Origin: Bacillota bacterium
GTDB taxonomy: Bacteria > Bacillota > Clostridia > DSM-8532
Reading direction: 5' to 3'
Assembly (NCBI GenBank): GCA_022702935.2
Contig: JAKIML020000080.1
Coordinates: forward strand, 1-64,000
Length of the DNA stretch: 64,000 nt
Shown piece after piece: positions 17,031 to 25,471 of this stretch. Below the pieces are notes generated by a model. The model did no database searches. It was given only the letters and a program-made list of their open reading frames with translations, and was not told where the DNA came from. Positions within the stretch are counted from its first letter, which is position 1. Every line of letters starts with the position of its first letter. Made by a program: the position numbers and the translations under genes.

Positions 17031-18206
17031 ATGCCCGTTTTATGTGAAGAAAGGCTATGTACAGGCTGTGGAGCCTGTGAGAATAAATGTCCCTTCCATG
17101 CTATTACCATGGTTGAAAATGCCGAAGGTTTTTTAACACCCTCGGTGAATCAGGAGCGTTGTAAGGAATGCGGGCTTTGTGAGAAGGCCTGTCCCATTTT
17201 AAAGGATCCGGCATTCCCAAAGCTTTCTGAGCCGGGGGTTTATGCCTGCTGGAGCCATGACAGAGAGATCCGCGAGCTAAGCTCCTCGGGTGGTGTCTTT
17301 TCGCTGATTGCCCGGGAAGTGCTCAAAGAGGGCGGGGTGGTCTTTGGCGCAGCCTTTGATGAGGACTTCGGGGTTCACCATACGTACATAGAAAGTTATG
17401 AGGATATTGACAGCCTCAGGCGCTCCAAGTATGTCCAGAGCAGAACAGGGGACAGCTATAAAGCTGCTGAAGGTTTTCTTAAGGCAGGGCGAAAGGTGCT
17501 CTATGTGGGAACGCCCTGCCAGGTGGCCGGTCTTATTGGTTATCTGGGCAAGCCCTATGAACTGTTGACTACCTGTAATTTTGTCTGCTATGGGGTACCC
17601 TCTCCCAAGGTATGGCGCAATTACCTGTCCTACAGAACCGCCAATAAGAAGCTTAAAGCCCTTTCCTTCAGAGATAAGAAGAACAGCGGCTGGAAACAGT
17701 ATACCCTTCGCATGGACTATGAGGACGGCACAAGCTATGTTAAGAAAGCCAATGATGATGCCTATTTCATTGGATTCGGACGCAGTCTGTTCAGCCGTCT
17801 CTGCTGCTTTGACTGCCGTTTCAGATATTCCAATACCAAGGCCGATATCACCCTGGCCGATTTTTGGGGTATTGAGAAGCTTCAGGGCATCGAGATCAAG
17901 GAAGACCAGGGGGTTTCACTGGTACTGACCAATACACCTCAAGGTGAAGCTTGGATTCAAAGGATCTCTGAGAGGATGTTTATCCAGAAGCGAACCTTTG
18001 AGGAGGCCGCCAGCAGCAATCCCAAGCTTGTCAGCTCAGCCAAGCAGCCTTCCAACAGGGCTAAATTCTTTAAGGATCTCAATGACCAGGTGGATTTTGA
18101 TAGGCTGGTTAAGCGCTATATGAGCAATACAGGGCTCAAATCCGAGATTAAGAAGCTGATAAAAGGCATTCTGGGGGAAGAAACCCTTAAAAAGCTGATG
18201 GGCTAA
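17031..18206 (+). CDS. ferredoxin-FrhB fusion (F420 hydrogenase/dehydrogenase beta-like), copy A
   Basis: This 391-aa protein has two 4Fe-4S motifs at the N-terminus (CTGCGACENKCP and CKECGLCEKACP), then the FrhB N- and C-terminal domains. The latter contain SSSGGVFS, RRSKYVQS, GTPCQVAGL and CYGVPSPKV, plus further cysteines in CCFDCRFRYSN. FrhB domains bind FAD and move electrons between ferredoxin-like clusters and a hydride carrier. Here the partner is a polysaccharide locus, so a glycan redox step is plausible but unknown. ATG 17031 is preferred because AGGAGG (17019-17024) gives 6-nt spacing; the ATG at 17025 abuts it. Confidence 0.85.
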   Translation: MPVLCEERLCTGCGACENKCPFHAITMVENAEGFLTPSVNQERCKECGLCEKACPILKDPAFPKLSEPGVYACWSHDREIRELSSSGGVFSLIAREVLKEGGVVFGAAFDEDFGVHHTYIESYEDIDSLRRSKYVQSRTGDSYKAAEGFLKAGRKVLYVGTPCQVAGLIGYLGKPYELLTTCNFVCYGVPSPKVWRNYLSYRTANKKLKALSFRDKKNSGWKQYTLRMDYEDGTSYVKKANDDAYFIGFGRSLFSRLCCFDCRFRYSNTKADITLADFWGIEKLQGIEIKEDQGVSLVLTNTPQGEAWIQRISERMFIQKRTFEEAASSNPKLVSSAKQPSNRAKFFKDLNDQVDFDRLVKRYMSNTGLKSEIKKLIKGILGEETLKKLMG

Positions 18207-18277
18207 GCCCCTTTGTGCATAAAATCAAAGCACACTGCAAAGACTGTTCTCATCCCATACCCATGGAGGAGAGCGGA

Positions 18278-19459
18278 ATGCTTTGCGAACAGGCCCTTTG
18301 CACGGGCTGCCGTGCGTGCGAGAATAAATGTCCCACCAGGGCCCTCACCATGAAGGAAGATGGAGAGGGCTTTTTACGTCCCTTTCTGGATACCTCCCGC
18401 TGTACCCAATGCGGGTTGTGCAGGTCCACCTGTCCCGTACTGAATACGCCAGCCCAGGCCCCTTCACAGAGGGAGCCGGGGACCTATGCCTGCTGGAGTC
18501 TGGATGAGACCATACGGGAAAGAAGCTCATCGGGCGGGGTCTTTTCCTTGCTGGCCAAAGAGGTGCTCAAGGACGGGGGAGTGGTATTCGGGGCCTCCTT
18601 TGACGAGGATCTGAGGGTTCGCCATACCTATATTGAAGACTTTGAGCAAATCGATGGGCTTCGACGCTCCAAGTATGTTCAGAGTGATACCGGTGACTGT
18701 TATCTGCAGGTGGAAAACTTTTTGAAAGCGGGACGCCCGGTGCTTTTTGTAGGCGCACCCTGCCAGGTGGCGGGGCTGAATGCTTATTTGGGAAAACCCT
18801 ATGAAAATCTTCTGACCCTGAGCTTTATTTGCTACGGCGTTCCCTCGCCCAAGGTCTTTGAGACCTATATCCGCTACCGGGAGGATAAGCATAAGGCCAG
18901 GGCAGCAAGACTTTCCTTCCGGGAAAAGCAGGGCTCGGGCTGGTCTAACTGCGCCATGTGTATTGAATTTGAGGATGGTACGAAACTCCGGCATCCTTTA
19001 AAGCAGGATCCCTACTTCGTGGGCTTTGGCAGACATCTGTTTACCCGCCCTTCCTGCTTTGAGTGCCATTTTCGTTATCCCAATATCTTCTCGGATATGA
19101 CCCTGGGGGATTTTTGGGGGGCCGACAAATTGGAGGGACTCAAGGCCAATGACGACAAAGGGGTGTCCCTGGTTCTGACCCATACCCCAAAGGGGGAGGA
19201 AGGCTTAAAAAGGATTGCGCCCCATCTCTTCATCCAGAGAAGGAGCTTTGAGGAGGCCCTGAAATATAACCCCAGGCTTAAGTCATCCTCAGCATGCCCG
19301 CGCAACCGATCACGATTCTTTGAGGAATTTGCCCAGGACACTGATTTTGAGCGGCTTATCCGCCGCTATATGACCAATACGGGCTGGAAGGCCGGGCTGA
19401 AAAAAACAATAAAAGCCCTTCTGGGCGAAGGGCTTATTCACAAGCTTCGAAGAGGATAA
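18278..19459 (+). CDS. ferredoxin-FrhB fusion, tandem paralogue copy B
   Basis: This 393-aa protein is colinear with copy A and clearly paralogous, sharing CTGCRACENKCP, CTQCGLCRSTCP, SSSGGVFSL, LRRSKYVQS, PCQVAGL, ICYGVPSPKV, DFWGADKLEG and the tail RRYMTNTGWKAG. All eight ferredoxin cysteines are kept. The start is ATG 18278, 6-8 nt after GGAGGAG; a GTG at 18215 would add 21 residues without a matching site. Two diverged copies suggest different partners or a heteromeric enzyme. The substrate is unknown. Confidence 0.85.
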   Translation: MLCEQALCTGCRACENKCPTRALTMKEDGEGFLRPFLDTSRCTQCGLCRSTCPVLNTPAQAPSQREPGTYACWSLDETIRERSSSGGVFSLLAKEVLKDGGVVFGASFDEDLRVRHTYIEDFEQIDGLRRSKYVQSDTGDCYLQVENFLKAGRPVLFVGAPCQVAGLNAYLGKPYENLLTLSFICYGVPSPKVFETYIRYREDKHKARAARLSFREKQGSGWSNCAMCIEFEDGTKLRHPLKQDPYFVGFGRHLFTRPSCFECHFRYPNIFSDMTLGDFWGADKLEGLKANDDKGVSLVLTHTPKGEEGLKRIAPHLFIQRRSFEEALKYNPRLKSSSACPRNRSRFFEEFAQDTDFERLIRRYMTNTGWKAGLKKTIKALLGEGLIHKLRRG

Positions 19460-19506
19460 AATTCAAGAACGGCGAATATGCAAAGCGCAAGATTGAGCAT
19501 GAACAA

Positions 19507-19532
19507 CTTCCTGCGCCGAGGACCGCAGGAAG
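19507..19532. terminator. hairpin between convergent genes
   Basis: A perfect 9-bp inverted repeat (CTTCCTGCG / CGCAGGAAG, 8-nt loop) lies between the FrhB copy B gene and the convergent GT4 gene. It could block transcription from both sides, but neither side has a T-run, so intrinsic termination is uncertain. Confidence 0.4.
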
Positions 19533-19566
19533 ATTAGAACATCGTCGTTAATAAAGTCCAGCTAAT

Positions 19567-20658
19567 CTATTTCTCCGCGGTATAGACCCCATAGGTTGCT
19601 TCGGCCACCTTGTGAATATTGAATCTGTTCTCCACGGCTCGGTAGGCCTTTTCTCTCAGCTCATCCAGCCGGGAGCGATCCTCCATAAGCACTTTAATGG
19701 TCTGAGCGGTGCTTGTGGGGTTGTTATACTCCACCAAAACCCCGCACTGGGTTTCCTCGTTGATAATGTCCCTGTTGCCGCCCATATCGGTGGCCACCAC
19801 CGGCAGACCACTGGCCAGGGCTTCTACGATGAGAAAGCTCAAGGCCTCATGCTCCGAGGCGTTAAAATAGAGGTCGCTGCCATTGAAGAGATTCTTTATA
19901 TCAGGTCTGAAGCCTATGAACACAATATCCGAGGTAAGATTCAAATCCTCAACCTTCTTTTTGGTCTGCTCAAGCAGAGGACCGTCTCCCGCAAGGATAC
20001 ATTTAAAGGGGATGGAGGTCATGGATTTTAAAGCCTTCATGGTATCCACCAGATAGGCGTGCCCCTTATCATGGGCAAATCGGGAGGCACAGAGGATGAC
20101 AAAGGTCCCATCGTCGATGCCCAGCTCCTTGCGCAGGGTGGAGGGCTCTTGCTTCCTCCAGCCCTCGGGATCCACCCCATTGAAGATCACCTTGATAATT
20201 GACCCCTTGTTACCGTTTTTGATGAGCATGTCCTTGCCTTTATTGCATACGGCAATGATCCGGAACTGGAGCCGGGTCATAATCCGATTAAAGAAACGGA
20301 TGGAACGGGGATTTTCCATGATAAAGTGGTTGGTGTAGACCACCCTGACCTTGGGATTAAAGAGCCTGGACAACAGGGCAATATAATTCTCCCTGAGATA
20401 ATGGGTGTGAATCAGATCAATGTGATATTCCTTGCAAAGCTTACTGAGCTTGAGGGCTGCGGCCAGGTCAAAGGGGTGCTTCATGGCTATTCTGAAGGTT
20501 TTAATCCCCTTGGCCTCCAGAGTCTCTCTGAGCAGGCCGTCTTCATTATAGGCAAAAAAGGCGTTGATTTTAGCCGGACACAATTCCTCAATCAGTGTTT
20601 GGACATATCTTTCGGTTCCGGCTTTTCCGGCGTGATTCAACAGGTAGAGTATGTTCAT
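19567..20658 (-). CDS. glycosyltransferase family 4
   Basis: This 363-aa GT-B enzyme shows the GT4 pattern: an N-terminal LLNHAGKAGTERYVQTL, the acceptor-side HTHYLRENY, the linker VIFNGVDPEGW, and the donor-site segment SEHEALSFLIVEALASGLPVVATDMGG with the EX7E glutamates. Such enzymes transfer sugars from nucleotide-sugar donors onto lipid-linked glycans in the cytoplasm. GGGAGA precedes the start. It is read toward the polysaccharide operon on the opposite strand and is separate from its transcript, but probably serves the same polymer. Confidence 0.85.
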   Translation of the reverse strand: MNILYLLNHAGKAGTERYVQTLIEELCPAKINAFFAYNEDGLLRETLEAKGIKTFRIAMKHPFDLAAALKLSKLCKEYHIDLIHTHYLRENYIALLSRLFNPKVRVVYTNHFIMENPRSIRFFNRIMTRLQFRIIAVCNKGKDMLIKNGNKGSIIKVIFNGVDPEGWRKQEPSTLRKELGIDDGTFVILCASRFAHDKGHAYLVDTMKALKSMTSIPFKCILAGDGPLLEQTKKKVEDLNLTSDIVFIGFRPDIKNLFNGSDLYFNASEHEALSFLIVEALASGLPVVATDMGGNRDIINEETQCGVLVEYNNPTSTAQTIKVLMEDRSRLDELREKAYRAVENRFNIHKVAEATYGVYTAEK

Positions 20659-20848
20659 AGCTCGTCTCCCGGTTATCTTCCAATTATCATTTTAAACCAA
20701 ATCCCTGAATTAATTCATTATCATGATATAGCAAATCCTTTGAAAATGAAAGCTATGGAAGAAAAATGGAAGATATTTCAAAGTCTGCTTCTGATGGCTG
20801 AAATCCGCTTGTCAAGGCCTTTTTAAAATATTTCTCTCCGAAAACTCA

Positions 20849-20877
20849 GAATAAAACATACCCGCCGGGACAACAAT
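20849..20877 (+). promoter_or_regulatory. candidate sigma-F promoter of sigG
   Basis: GAATA (20849-20853) and GGACAACAAT (20868-20877), 14 nt apart, resemble the forespore consensus (-35 about GyATA, -10 about GGnnAnAnT). sigG is transcribed by sigma-F in Bacillus. The element lies about 50 nt before the coding start. Confidence 0.45.
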
Positions 20878-20925
20878 GTTATCTGTACCAACCAGATGAC
20901 GGCAAAGAGAGGTGTGTTGATTTTG

Positions 20926-21693
20926 ATGAACAAGGTTGAGATTTGCGGTGTCAATACATCACGATTACCATTGCTCTCCAGCAGCAAAATGGACGAGCTG
21001 TTCAAGAAGATCAAGGCCGGTGACAAGAGTGCTCGGGAGGAGTTCATACAAGGCAATCTCAGACTGGTATTAAGCGTCATCCAGAGATTTGGCAACCGGG
21101 GAGAGAATGCGGATGACCTTTTCCAGGTCGGGTGCATAGGCCTCATCAAGGCCATAGATAATTTCGACGTCACTCAGAACGTCAAGTTTTCCACCTATGC
21201 CGTACCCATGATTATCGGTGAAATCAGACGCTATTTAAGAGACAATAACCCTATTCGGGTGAGTCGTTCGCTGAAGGATACGGCCTACAAAGCCCTCCAG
21301 GCTCGGGATAAGCTGATCAGCAAGGAGTCCCGGGAGCCCAATGTCACTGATATAGCCAAGGAGCTGGGGATCAGCAAGGAAGATGTCGTCATGGCTCTGG
21401 ATGCGATACAGGAACCCATATCCCTCTTTGAATCGGTATACCATGATGGCGGGGACGCCATCTATGTCATGGATCAGGTTAAGGATGACAAAAACAGCGA
21501 TGAGAAATGGCTGGAGAGTATCTCCATCAATGAGGCCATGAGCAAGCTCAGTGAAAGAGAAAAACGGATTGTGGATTTACGATTTTTCCAGGGAAGAACA
21601 CAGATGGAGGTGGCCGAGGAGATCGGCATTTCCCAGGCCCAGGTGTCTCGCCTGGAGAAATCGGCTTTAAAGCATATGCAAAAATACGTTTGA
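20926..21693 (+). CDS. sigG: RNA polymerase sporulation sigma factor SigG
   Basis: This 255-aa late forespore sigma factor begins MNKVEICGVNTSRLPLL, almost identical in pattern to B. subtilis SigG. Region 2 has DDLFQVGCIGLIKAIDNFD and VKFSTYAVPMIIGEIRRYLR; region 4 ends with EVAEEIGISQAQVSRLEKSAL. ATG 20926 fits the homology; the RBS AGAGAGG (20906-20912) is 13 nt away, so the in-frame TTG codons at 20917 or 20923 could also be used. It has its own upstream signals and terminator, consistent with its separation from spoIIGA-sigE. Confidence 0.93.
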   Translation: MNKVEICGVNTSRLPLLSSSKMDELFKKIKAGDKSAREEFIQGNLRLVLSVIQRFGNRGENADDLFQVGCIGLIKAIDNFDVTQNVKFSTYAVPMIIGEIRRYLRDNNPIRVSRSLKDTAYKALQARDKLISKESREPNVTDIAKELGISKEDVVMALDAIQEPISLFESVYHDGGDAIYVMDQVKDDKNSDEKWLESISINEAMSKLSEREKRIVDLRFFQGRTQMEVAEEIGISQAQVSRLEKSALKHMQKYV

Positions 21694-21694
21694 G

Positions 21695-21722
21695 AGAAGC
21701 AAGAGAACCTTGCTTCTTTTTT
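21695..21722 (+). terminator. terminator after sigG
   Basis: A 9-bp stem (AGAAGCAAG / CTTGCTTCT) with a 5-nt loop is followed by six T. Confidence 0.85.
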
Positions 21723-21871
21723 ATGTTACTGTTTTTTTTAAGTTAGCAATGCAGTCTTTTACCCAATATTGAGTTAAGCGTTTCACAAATTACTAGAAAT
21801 AGAAAGGTATTTGTAATAAAATACCGATAGATAGAATGATAAACTAAATGAAGGTACGGAGGATAAAGCTC

Positions 21872-22324
21872 ATGAAATGTCCTTATTGCTCATTTCAAGA
21901 AGATAAGGTAATCGACTCAAGACCGACTGACGAAGGGGCGACAATAAGGAGAAGGCGAGAATGCTTAAACTGCCATAAGCGTTACACCACTTATGAGAAA
22001 GTAGAGAGCCTCCCCATTATGGTTGTGAAAAAGGATGGTTCCAGACAACCCTATGACAGGGAGAAGGTTCGCAAGGGCATCTTAAGAGCTTGTGAAAAGC
22101 GTTCCATATCCATCGATCAGATTGAAAATGTTTTGGATTCCATTGAGGCACAAATCAGCAATTCCCTTGAAAGAGAAGTGACCAGCTCCATGATTGGTGA
22201 AATGGTCATGGATAAATTAAGGGAGCTGGATGAGGTGGCATATGTGCGCTTTGCCTCGGTCTACAGACAATTTAAGGACATCAATACCTTTATGAACGAA
22301 TTAAAGCTCTTACTGGATAAATAG
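21872..22324 (+). CDS. nrdR: transcriptional repressor NrdR
   Basis: This 150-aa protein has the family length. It carries an N-terminal zinc ribbon (CPYC, then [12 protein letters not shown]) and an ATP-cone domain ([20 protein letters not shown]). NrdR senses ATP/dATP and represses ribonucleotide reductase genes. ATG 21872 with ACGGAGGA 8 nt upstream was chosen over an in-frame ATG at 21848. It is followed 13 nt later by the DegS-like kinase, so the repressor is cotranscribed with a two-component system. No nrd gene lies in the window. Confidence 0.95.
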   Translation: MKCPYCSFQEDKVIDSRPTDEGATIRRRRECLNCHKRYTTYEKVESLPIMVVKKDGSRQPYDREKVRKGILRACEKRSISIDQIENVLDSIEAQISNSLEREVTSSMIGEMVMDKLRELDEVAYVRFASVYRQFKDINTFMNELKLLLDK

Positions 22325-22337
22325 GTGGAGGTTGCCC

Positions 22338-23501
22338 TTGGCTAATTTAGGCATAAAGCGCATTAATGATATAATCAAAAGCACCCTGCGTGTCATTGAG
22401 CAAAGCAGAGGGGCTATTTTTGAGATTGCAGAGAATGCCCGCAAGGAAGTGGCCAACCTTAAGGTCGAGCTGCAAAAGTTCAAGTATGATGTTCAGGTAA
22501 TCATGCAGGAGTGTGAAATGCTGGAGGTCAAGGTGGCGAAAAGCCGTATGAAGCTGGCCGCCATTAACAAGGACTTTCAGCGTTATGCTGAGGAAGAGAT
22601 GAGGGCAGCCTACCAGGAGACCAATGACTTAATGGTTCAACTGGCAGTTGCGCGTGAGCGGGAGAAGCAAACCATTATCCGTCGCAACGATGTGGAACAG
22701 CGGCTTAAGAATGCCCTGGAAACAGTGGCAAAAGCCGAAAAGCTGGTGGCCCAGGTGGGAACGGTGTTCAGCTATCTCTCAGGGGATCTGCAAAAGCTGG
22801 ATGTGCATCTTGAGGATGCCGAAAGCAAAAGGCTGTTGGCCATACGCATTATCAAGGCTCAGGAGGATGAGCGAAGAAGAATCGCAAGAGATATGCATGA
22901 CGGGCCTGCTCAGGCCATGAGCAATGTGGTCCTTAAGGCTGAGATCTGCGAGAGAATGGCCACGGTGGATATAGATATGGCTATTGCTGAGCTTAAAGAG
23001 CTTAAAGAGGTGGTCAGATCCTGTCTTAAGGAAGTCAGGCGCATCATCTACGACCTTAGGCCCATGTCCATTGACGACCTGGGGTTGGTGCCAACCCTGA
23101 CAAAGTATATCGAGAGCTTCAAACAACAGAATAATCTTCGTGTAGAATTACGAATCAGGGGTGATGAACCCCAGATCAAGGATAGCAATATCATTCTGAC
23201 CGTGTTTAGAGTGGTACAGGAGAGTCTTAACAATATTCGCAAGCATGCTGAGGCCACATCAGTCAGTCTTCAGTTGGAGGCCATCGACGGTAATCTCACC
23301 ATGAGAATTAAAGATGACGGTATAGGCTTTGATCCATCGCAGCTTTTCGACACCGCCATTGACGGTAGTGGATTTGGCATTTTGGGTATGAAGGAGAGAG
23401 TTGAGCTCATGGAGGGCTCTTTCCATATCGACTCAAGCATTGGATCAGGGACCACCGTAAGGGTGCAACTACCCTATGAACTTCGAGGGGGAAATGTATG
23501 A
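22338..23501 (+). CDS. degS: DegS-like sensor histidine kinase
   Basis: This 387-aa soluble kinase has no membrane segment. Residues 10-180 form a long coiled coil typical of the DegS sensor. The HisKA_3 dimerisation box with the phospho-His (RRIARDMHDGPAQAMSN) follows, then an HATPase_c domain (ESLNNIRKHAEATSV, DDGIGFD, GFGILGMKERVE). TTG 22338 is preferred because GGAGG (22327-22331) gives 6-nt spacing; TTG 22332 abuts the site. The stop overlaps the DegU start (ATGA). In Bacillus DegS/DegU controls exoenzymes, motility and biofilm. Confidence 0.9.
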   Translation: MANLGIKRINDIIKSTLRVIEQSRGAIFEIAENARKEVANLKVELQKFKYDVQVIMQECEMLEVKVAKSRMKLAAINKDFQRYAEEEMRAAYQETNDLMVQLAVAREREKQTIIRRNDVEQRLKNALETVAKAEKLVAQVGTVFSYLSGDLQKLDVHLEDAESKRLLAIRIIKAQEDERRRIARDMHDGPAQAMSNVVLKAEICERMATVDIDMAIAELKELKEVVRSCLKEVRRIIYDLRPMSIDDLGLVPTLTKYIESFKQQNNLRVELRIRGDEPQIKDSNIILTVFRVVQESLNNIRKHAEATSVSLQLEAIDGNLTMRIKDDGIGFDPSQLFDTAIDGSGFGILGMKERVELMEGSFHIDSSIGSGTTVRVQLPYELRGGNV

Positions 23502-24145
23502 TACATGCTATCAAGGTTATGATCGCAGAAGATCATTCCATGATCAGAGAAGGACTCAAGCAGCTCCTGGAGCTGGAACACGATATTCGTGTAATTGCAG
23601 GCTTTGCCGATGGAAAGACTGCCGTGGATCATTACTTGGAGGTCCAACCCGATGTGGTGATATTGGACATCAATATGCCCGTGCTCAACGGACTTGAGGC
23701 CTTGGAGCAGATAAAAGCCCTGGATTGCAACGCCAGGGTGATTATGCTCACCATCCATCAGGATCGGCATTACCTGTTAAAGGCTCTGGAGCTGGGCGCC
23801 ATGGGGTATATTCTGAAGGATGCGGAGGCAGCAGTTCTCGTGGATGCCGTCCGAAGCGTACATATCGGTCAAACCTATATTCAGCCCAGTATGGCCAGTG
23901 AACTGGTCAATGAATATAAACGGATTAAGAACGGAACAGAAGCGCATCAGAAGCTTCTTACTGACAGAGAGGTCGAGGTGCTCAAGCTTCTGTCCAGGGG
24001 CATGCTCAACAAGGAGATCGCCAATGTTCTATATATCAGTGAAAAGACTGTAAAGAACCACATTTCAAGTATTTTCCGCAAGCTTGGTGTTCAGGACAGA
24101 ACCCAGGCGGCTGTTTATGCCATCAAGAATAAGATCGTGGAGTAG
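23498..24145 (+). CDS. degU: DegU-like NarL/LuxR-family response regulator
   Basis: This 215-aa protein has a receiver domain with acidic pocket AEDH and phospho-acceptor Asp57 (VVILDINMP), then a LuxR-type HTH (LTDREVEVLKLLSRG and ISEKTVKNHISSIFRKLGV). It overlaps degS by 4 nt and is its cognate regulator. Pairing and order are those of Bacillus degSU. Confidence 0.9.
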   Translation: MIHAIKVMIAEDHSMIREGLKQLLELEHDIRVIAGFADGKTAVDHYLEVQPDVVILDINMPVLNGLEALEQIKALDCNARVIMLTIHQDRHYLLKALELGAMGYILKDAEAAVLVDAVRSVHIGQTYIQPSMASELVNEYKRIKNGTEAHQKLLTDREVEVLKLLSRGMLNKEIANVLYISEKTVKNHISSIFRKLGVQDRTQAAVYAIKNKIVE

Positions 24146-24200
24146 AGCATACACCAGGGATAGACTTAATGATGCGTCCATGGGCAGTTAGGGGTCAATC

Positions 24201-25397
24201 ATGTTACGAATCATAAAAAGAGTATTGCAAGGGTTTTTGGCTTTACTTGTTCTAGCCCTGTTGGCTGCGGCCATCATTTTAGCCACCCAGGTGGATCTCT
24301 CCAATTCAAAGGAACTGGATGCATTTATCCAAGGAAAGATGAATAAGGCTGAGATTCCGGGCTTATCCATGGCCATTATCCGGGATGGAGAATTGGTTGA
24401 AGTAAAAGGCTACGGCTATTTTGACAAGGATAAACGCCAGCCTGTGACCCAAGATACGCTGTTTCAAATCGCCTCGGTTTCCAAGACCATTACGGCCACG
24501 GCTGTCATGCAGCTTGTGGAAAAGGGCTTACTGGATCTGGATGAGGATATTAACCAGTACCTGCCCTTTCCGGTCCGCCATCCCCAATATCCCCATATCC
24601 CCATCACTGTCAGAATGCTGTTGACCCACACCTCGGGCATCGCCAACAACTGGGAGGTTTATAACAGCTTTTATACCATTGATTCAGGCGGGGGAGATTC
24701 GCCCATATCATTAGAGCAATTTGTCAAAGGCTTTTTGCTGCCAGGCGGACAATGGTATGACGCCAGGAAGAACTTCGTCCCGGGAGAGCCGGGAACGGTC
24801 TATAATTACAGCAATCCTGGGTTTGCGCTCCTGGGCTATTTGGTGGAGCAGGTTGCTCAGATCCCCTTTGACCAATACTGTGAAAAGAATATCTTTGAAC
24901 CCCTTGAAATGGACCATGCGGCCTGGCTTTTAAAGGATGTGGATTTGTCAATGCTGGCCGTGCCCCATGATGAGAAGAATCAGCCGCTGCCCCATTATTC
25001 CTTTGCATCCTATCCTGATGGGGCGCTGAAGGTCAGCATCAAGGAATATGCCCATTTCATTCATGCAATTCTCAATGATGGACAATATAAGAACAAAACC
25101 ATCCTAAAGCCCGCCACCCTGGACGAGATGTTCCGTCCCCAGGCTAAGGCTGGAAAAGTGGCGCTGATGTGGGATTATGGCATTCTCGAGGACTTTTATA
25201 TGAAGGGGCTTTCAGAGAAGAAACTGGCAGGTCACACTGGTGCCGATCCGGGTATCTTTACCCTGGTTCTGCTTCACCGGGACAGCAAAAACGGCCTGAT
25301 CCTTTTTAGCAACAAGGAACTGAGCCTGAACACAAAAACACTGAACACCTACTTCATGGTTCGAAGGCTTATCGGAGAAGCCGGTCTCATAAAATAA
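24201..25397 (+). CDS. serine hydrolase, beta-lactamase class C/PBP4* family
   Basis: This 398-aa protein has an N-terminal membrane anchor (about residues 9-29) and an extracellular beta-lactamase-type domain. The catalytic SxxK is in FQIASVSKTITA, the second motif is YNYSN, and a late HTGADPG replaces KTG. LLTHTSGI is also a family landmark. Substrates could be peptidoglycan peptides, D-amino peptides or esters; the sequence does not decide. The RBS before ATG 24201 is poor (TAGGGG). No operon partner is obvious, though it follows degU by 55 nt. Confidence 0.8.
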   Translation: MLRIIKRVLQGFLALLVLALLAAAIILATQVDLSNSKELDAFIQGKMNKAEIPGLSMAIIRDGELVEVKGYGYFDKDKRQPVTQDTLFQIASVSKTITATAVMQLVEKGLLDLDEDINQYLPFPVRHPQYPHIPITVRMLLTHTSGIANNWEVYNSFYTIDSGGGDSPISLEQFVKGFLLPGGQWYDARKNFVPGEPGTVYNYSNPGFALLGYLVEQVAQIPFDQYCEKNIFEPLEMDHAAWLLKDVDLSMLAVPHDEKNQPLPHYSFASYPDGALKVSIKEYAHFIHAILNDGQYKNKTILKPATLDEMFRPQAKAGKVALMWDYGILEDFYMKGLSEKKLAGHTGADPGIFTLVLLHRDSKNGLILFSNKELSLNTKTLNTYFMVRRLIGEAGLIK

Positions 25398-25401
25398 CCG
25401 A

Positions 25402-25430
25402 GAATCAAAATCCTTTAGGATGGGCAAAGT
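25402..25430 (+). promoter_or_regulatory. possible forespore (sigma-G/F) promoter of uvsE
   Basis: GAATC (25402-25406), 15 nt, then GGGCAAAGT (25422-25430) resembles the forespore sigma pattern with mismatches. In Bacillus the uvsE homologue is forespore-expressed, which is the main reason to note it. Confidence 0.3.
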
Positions 25431-25471
25431 AAGGTCACGGCAAAAAAGCGGTTATCAGGATTAATGGCGTG

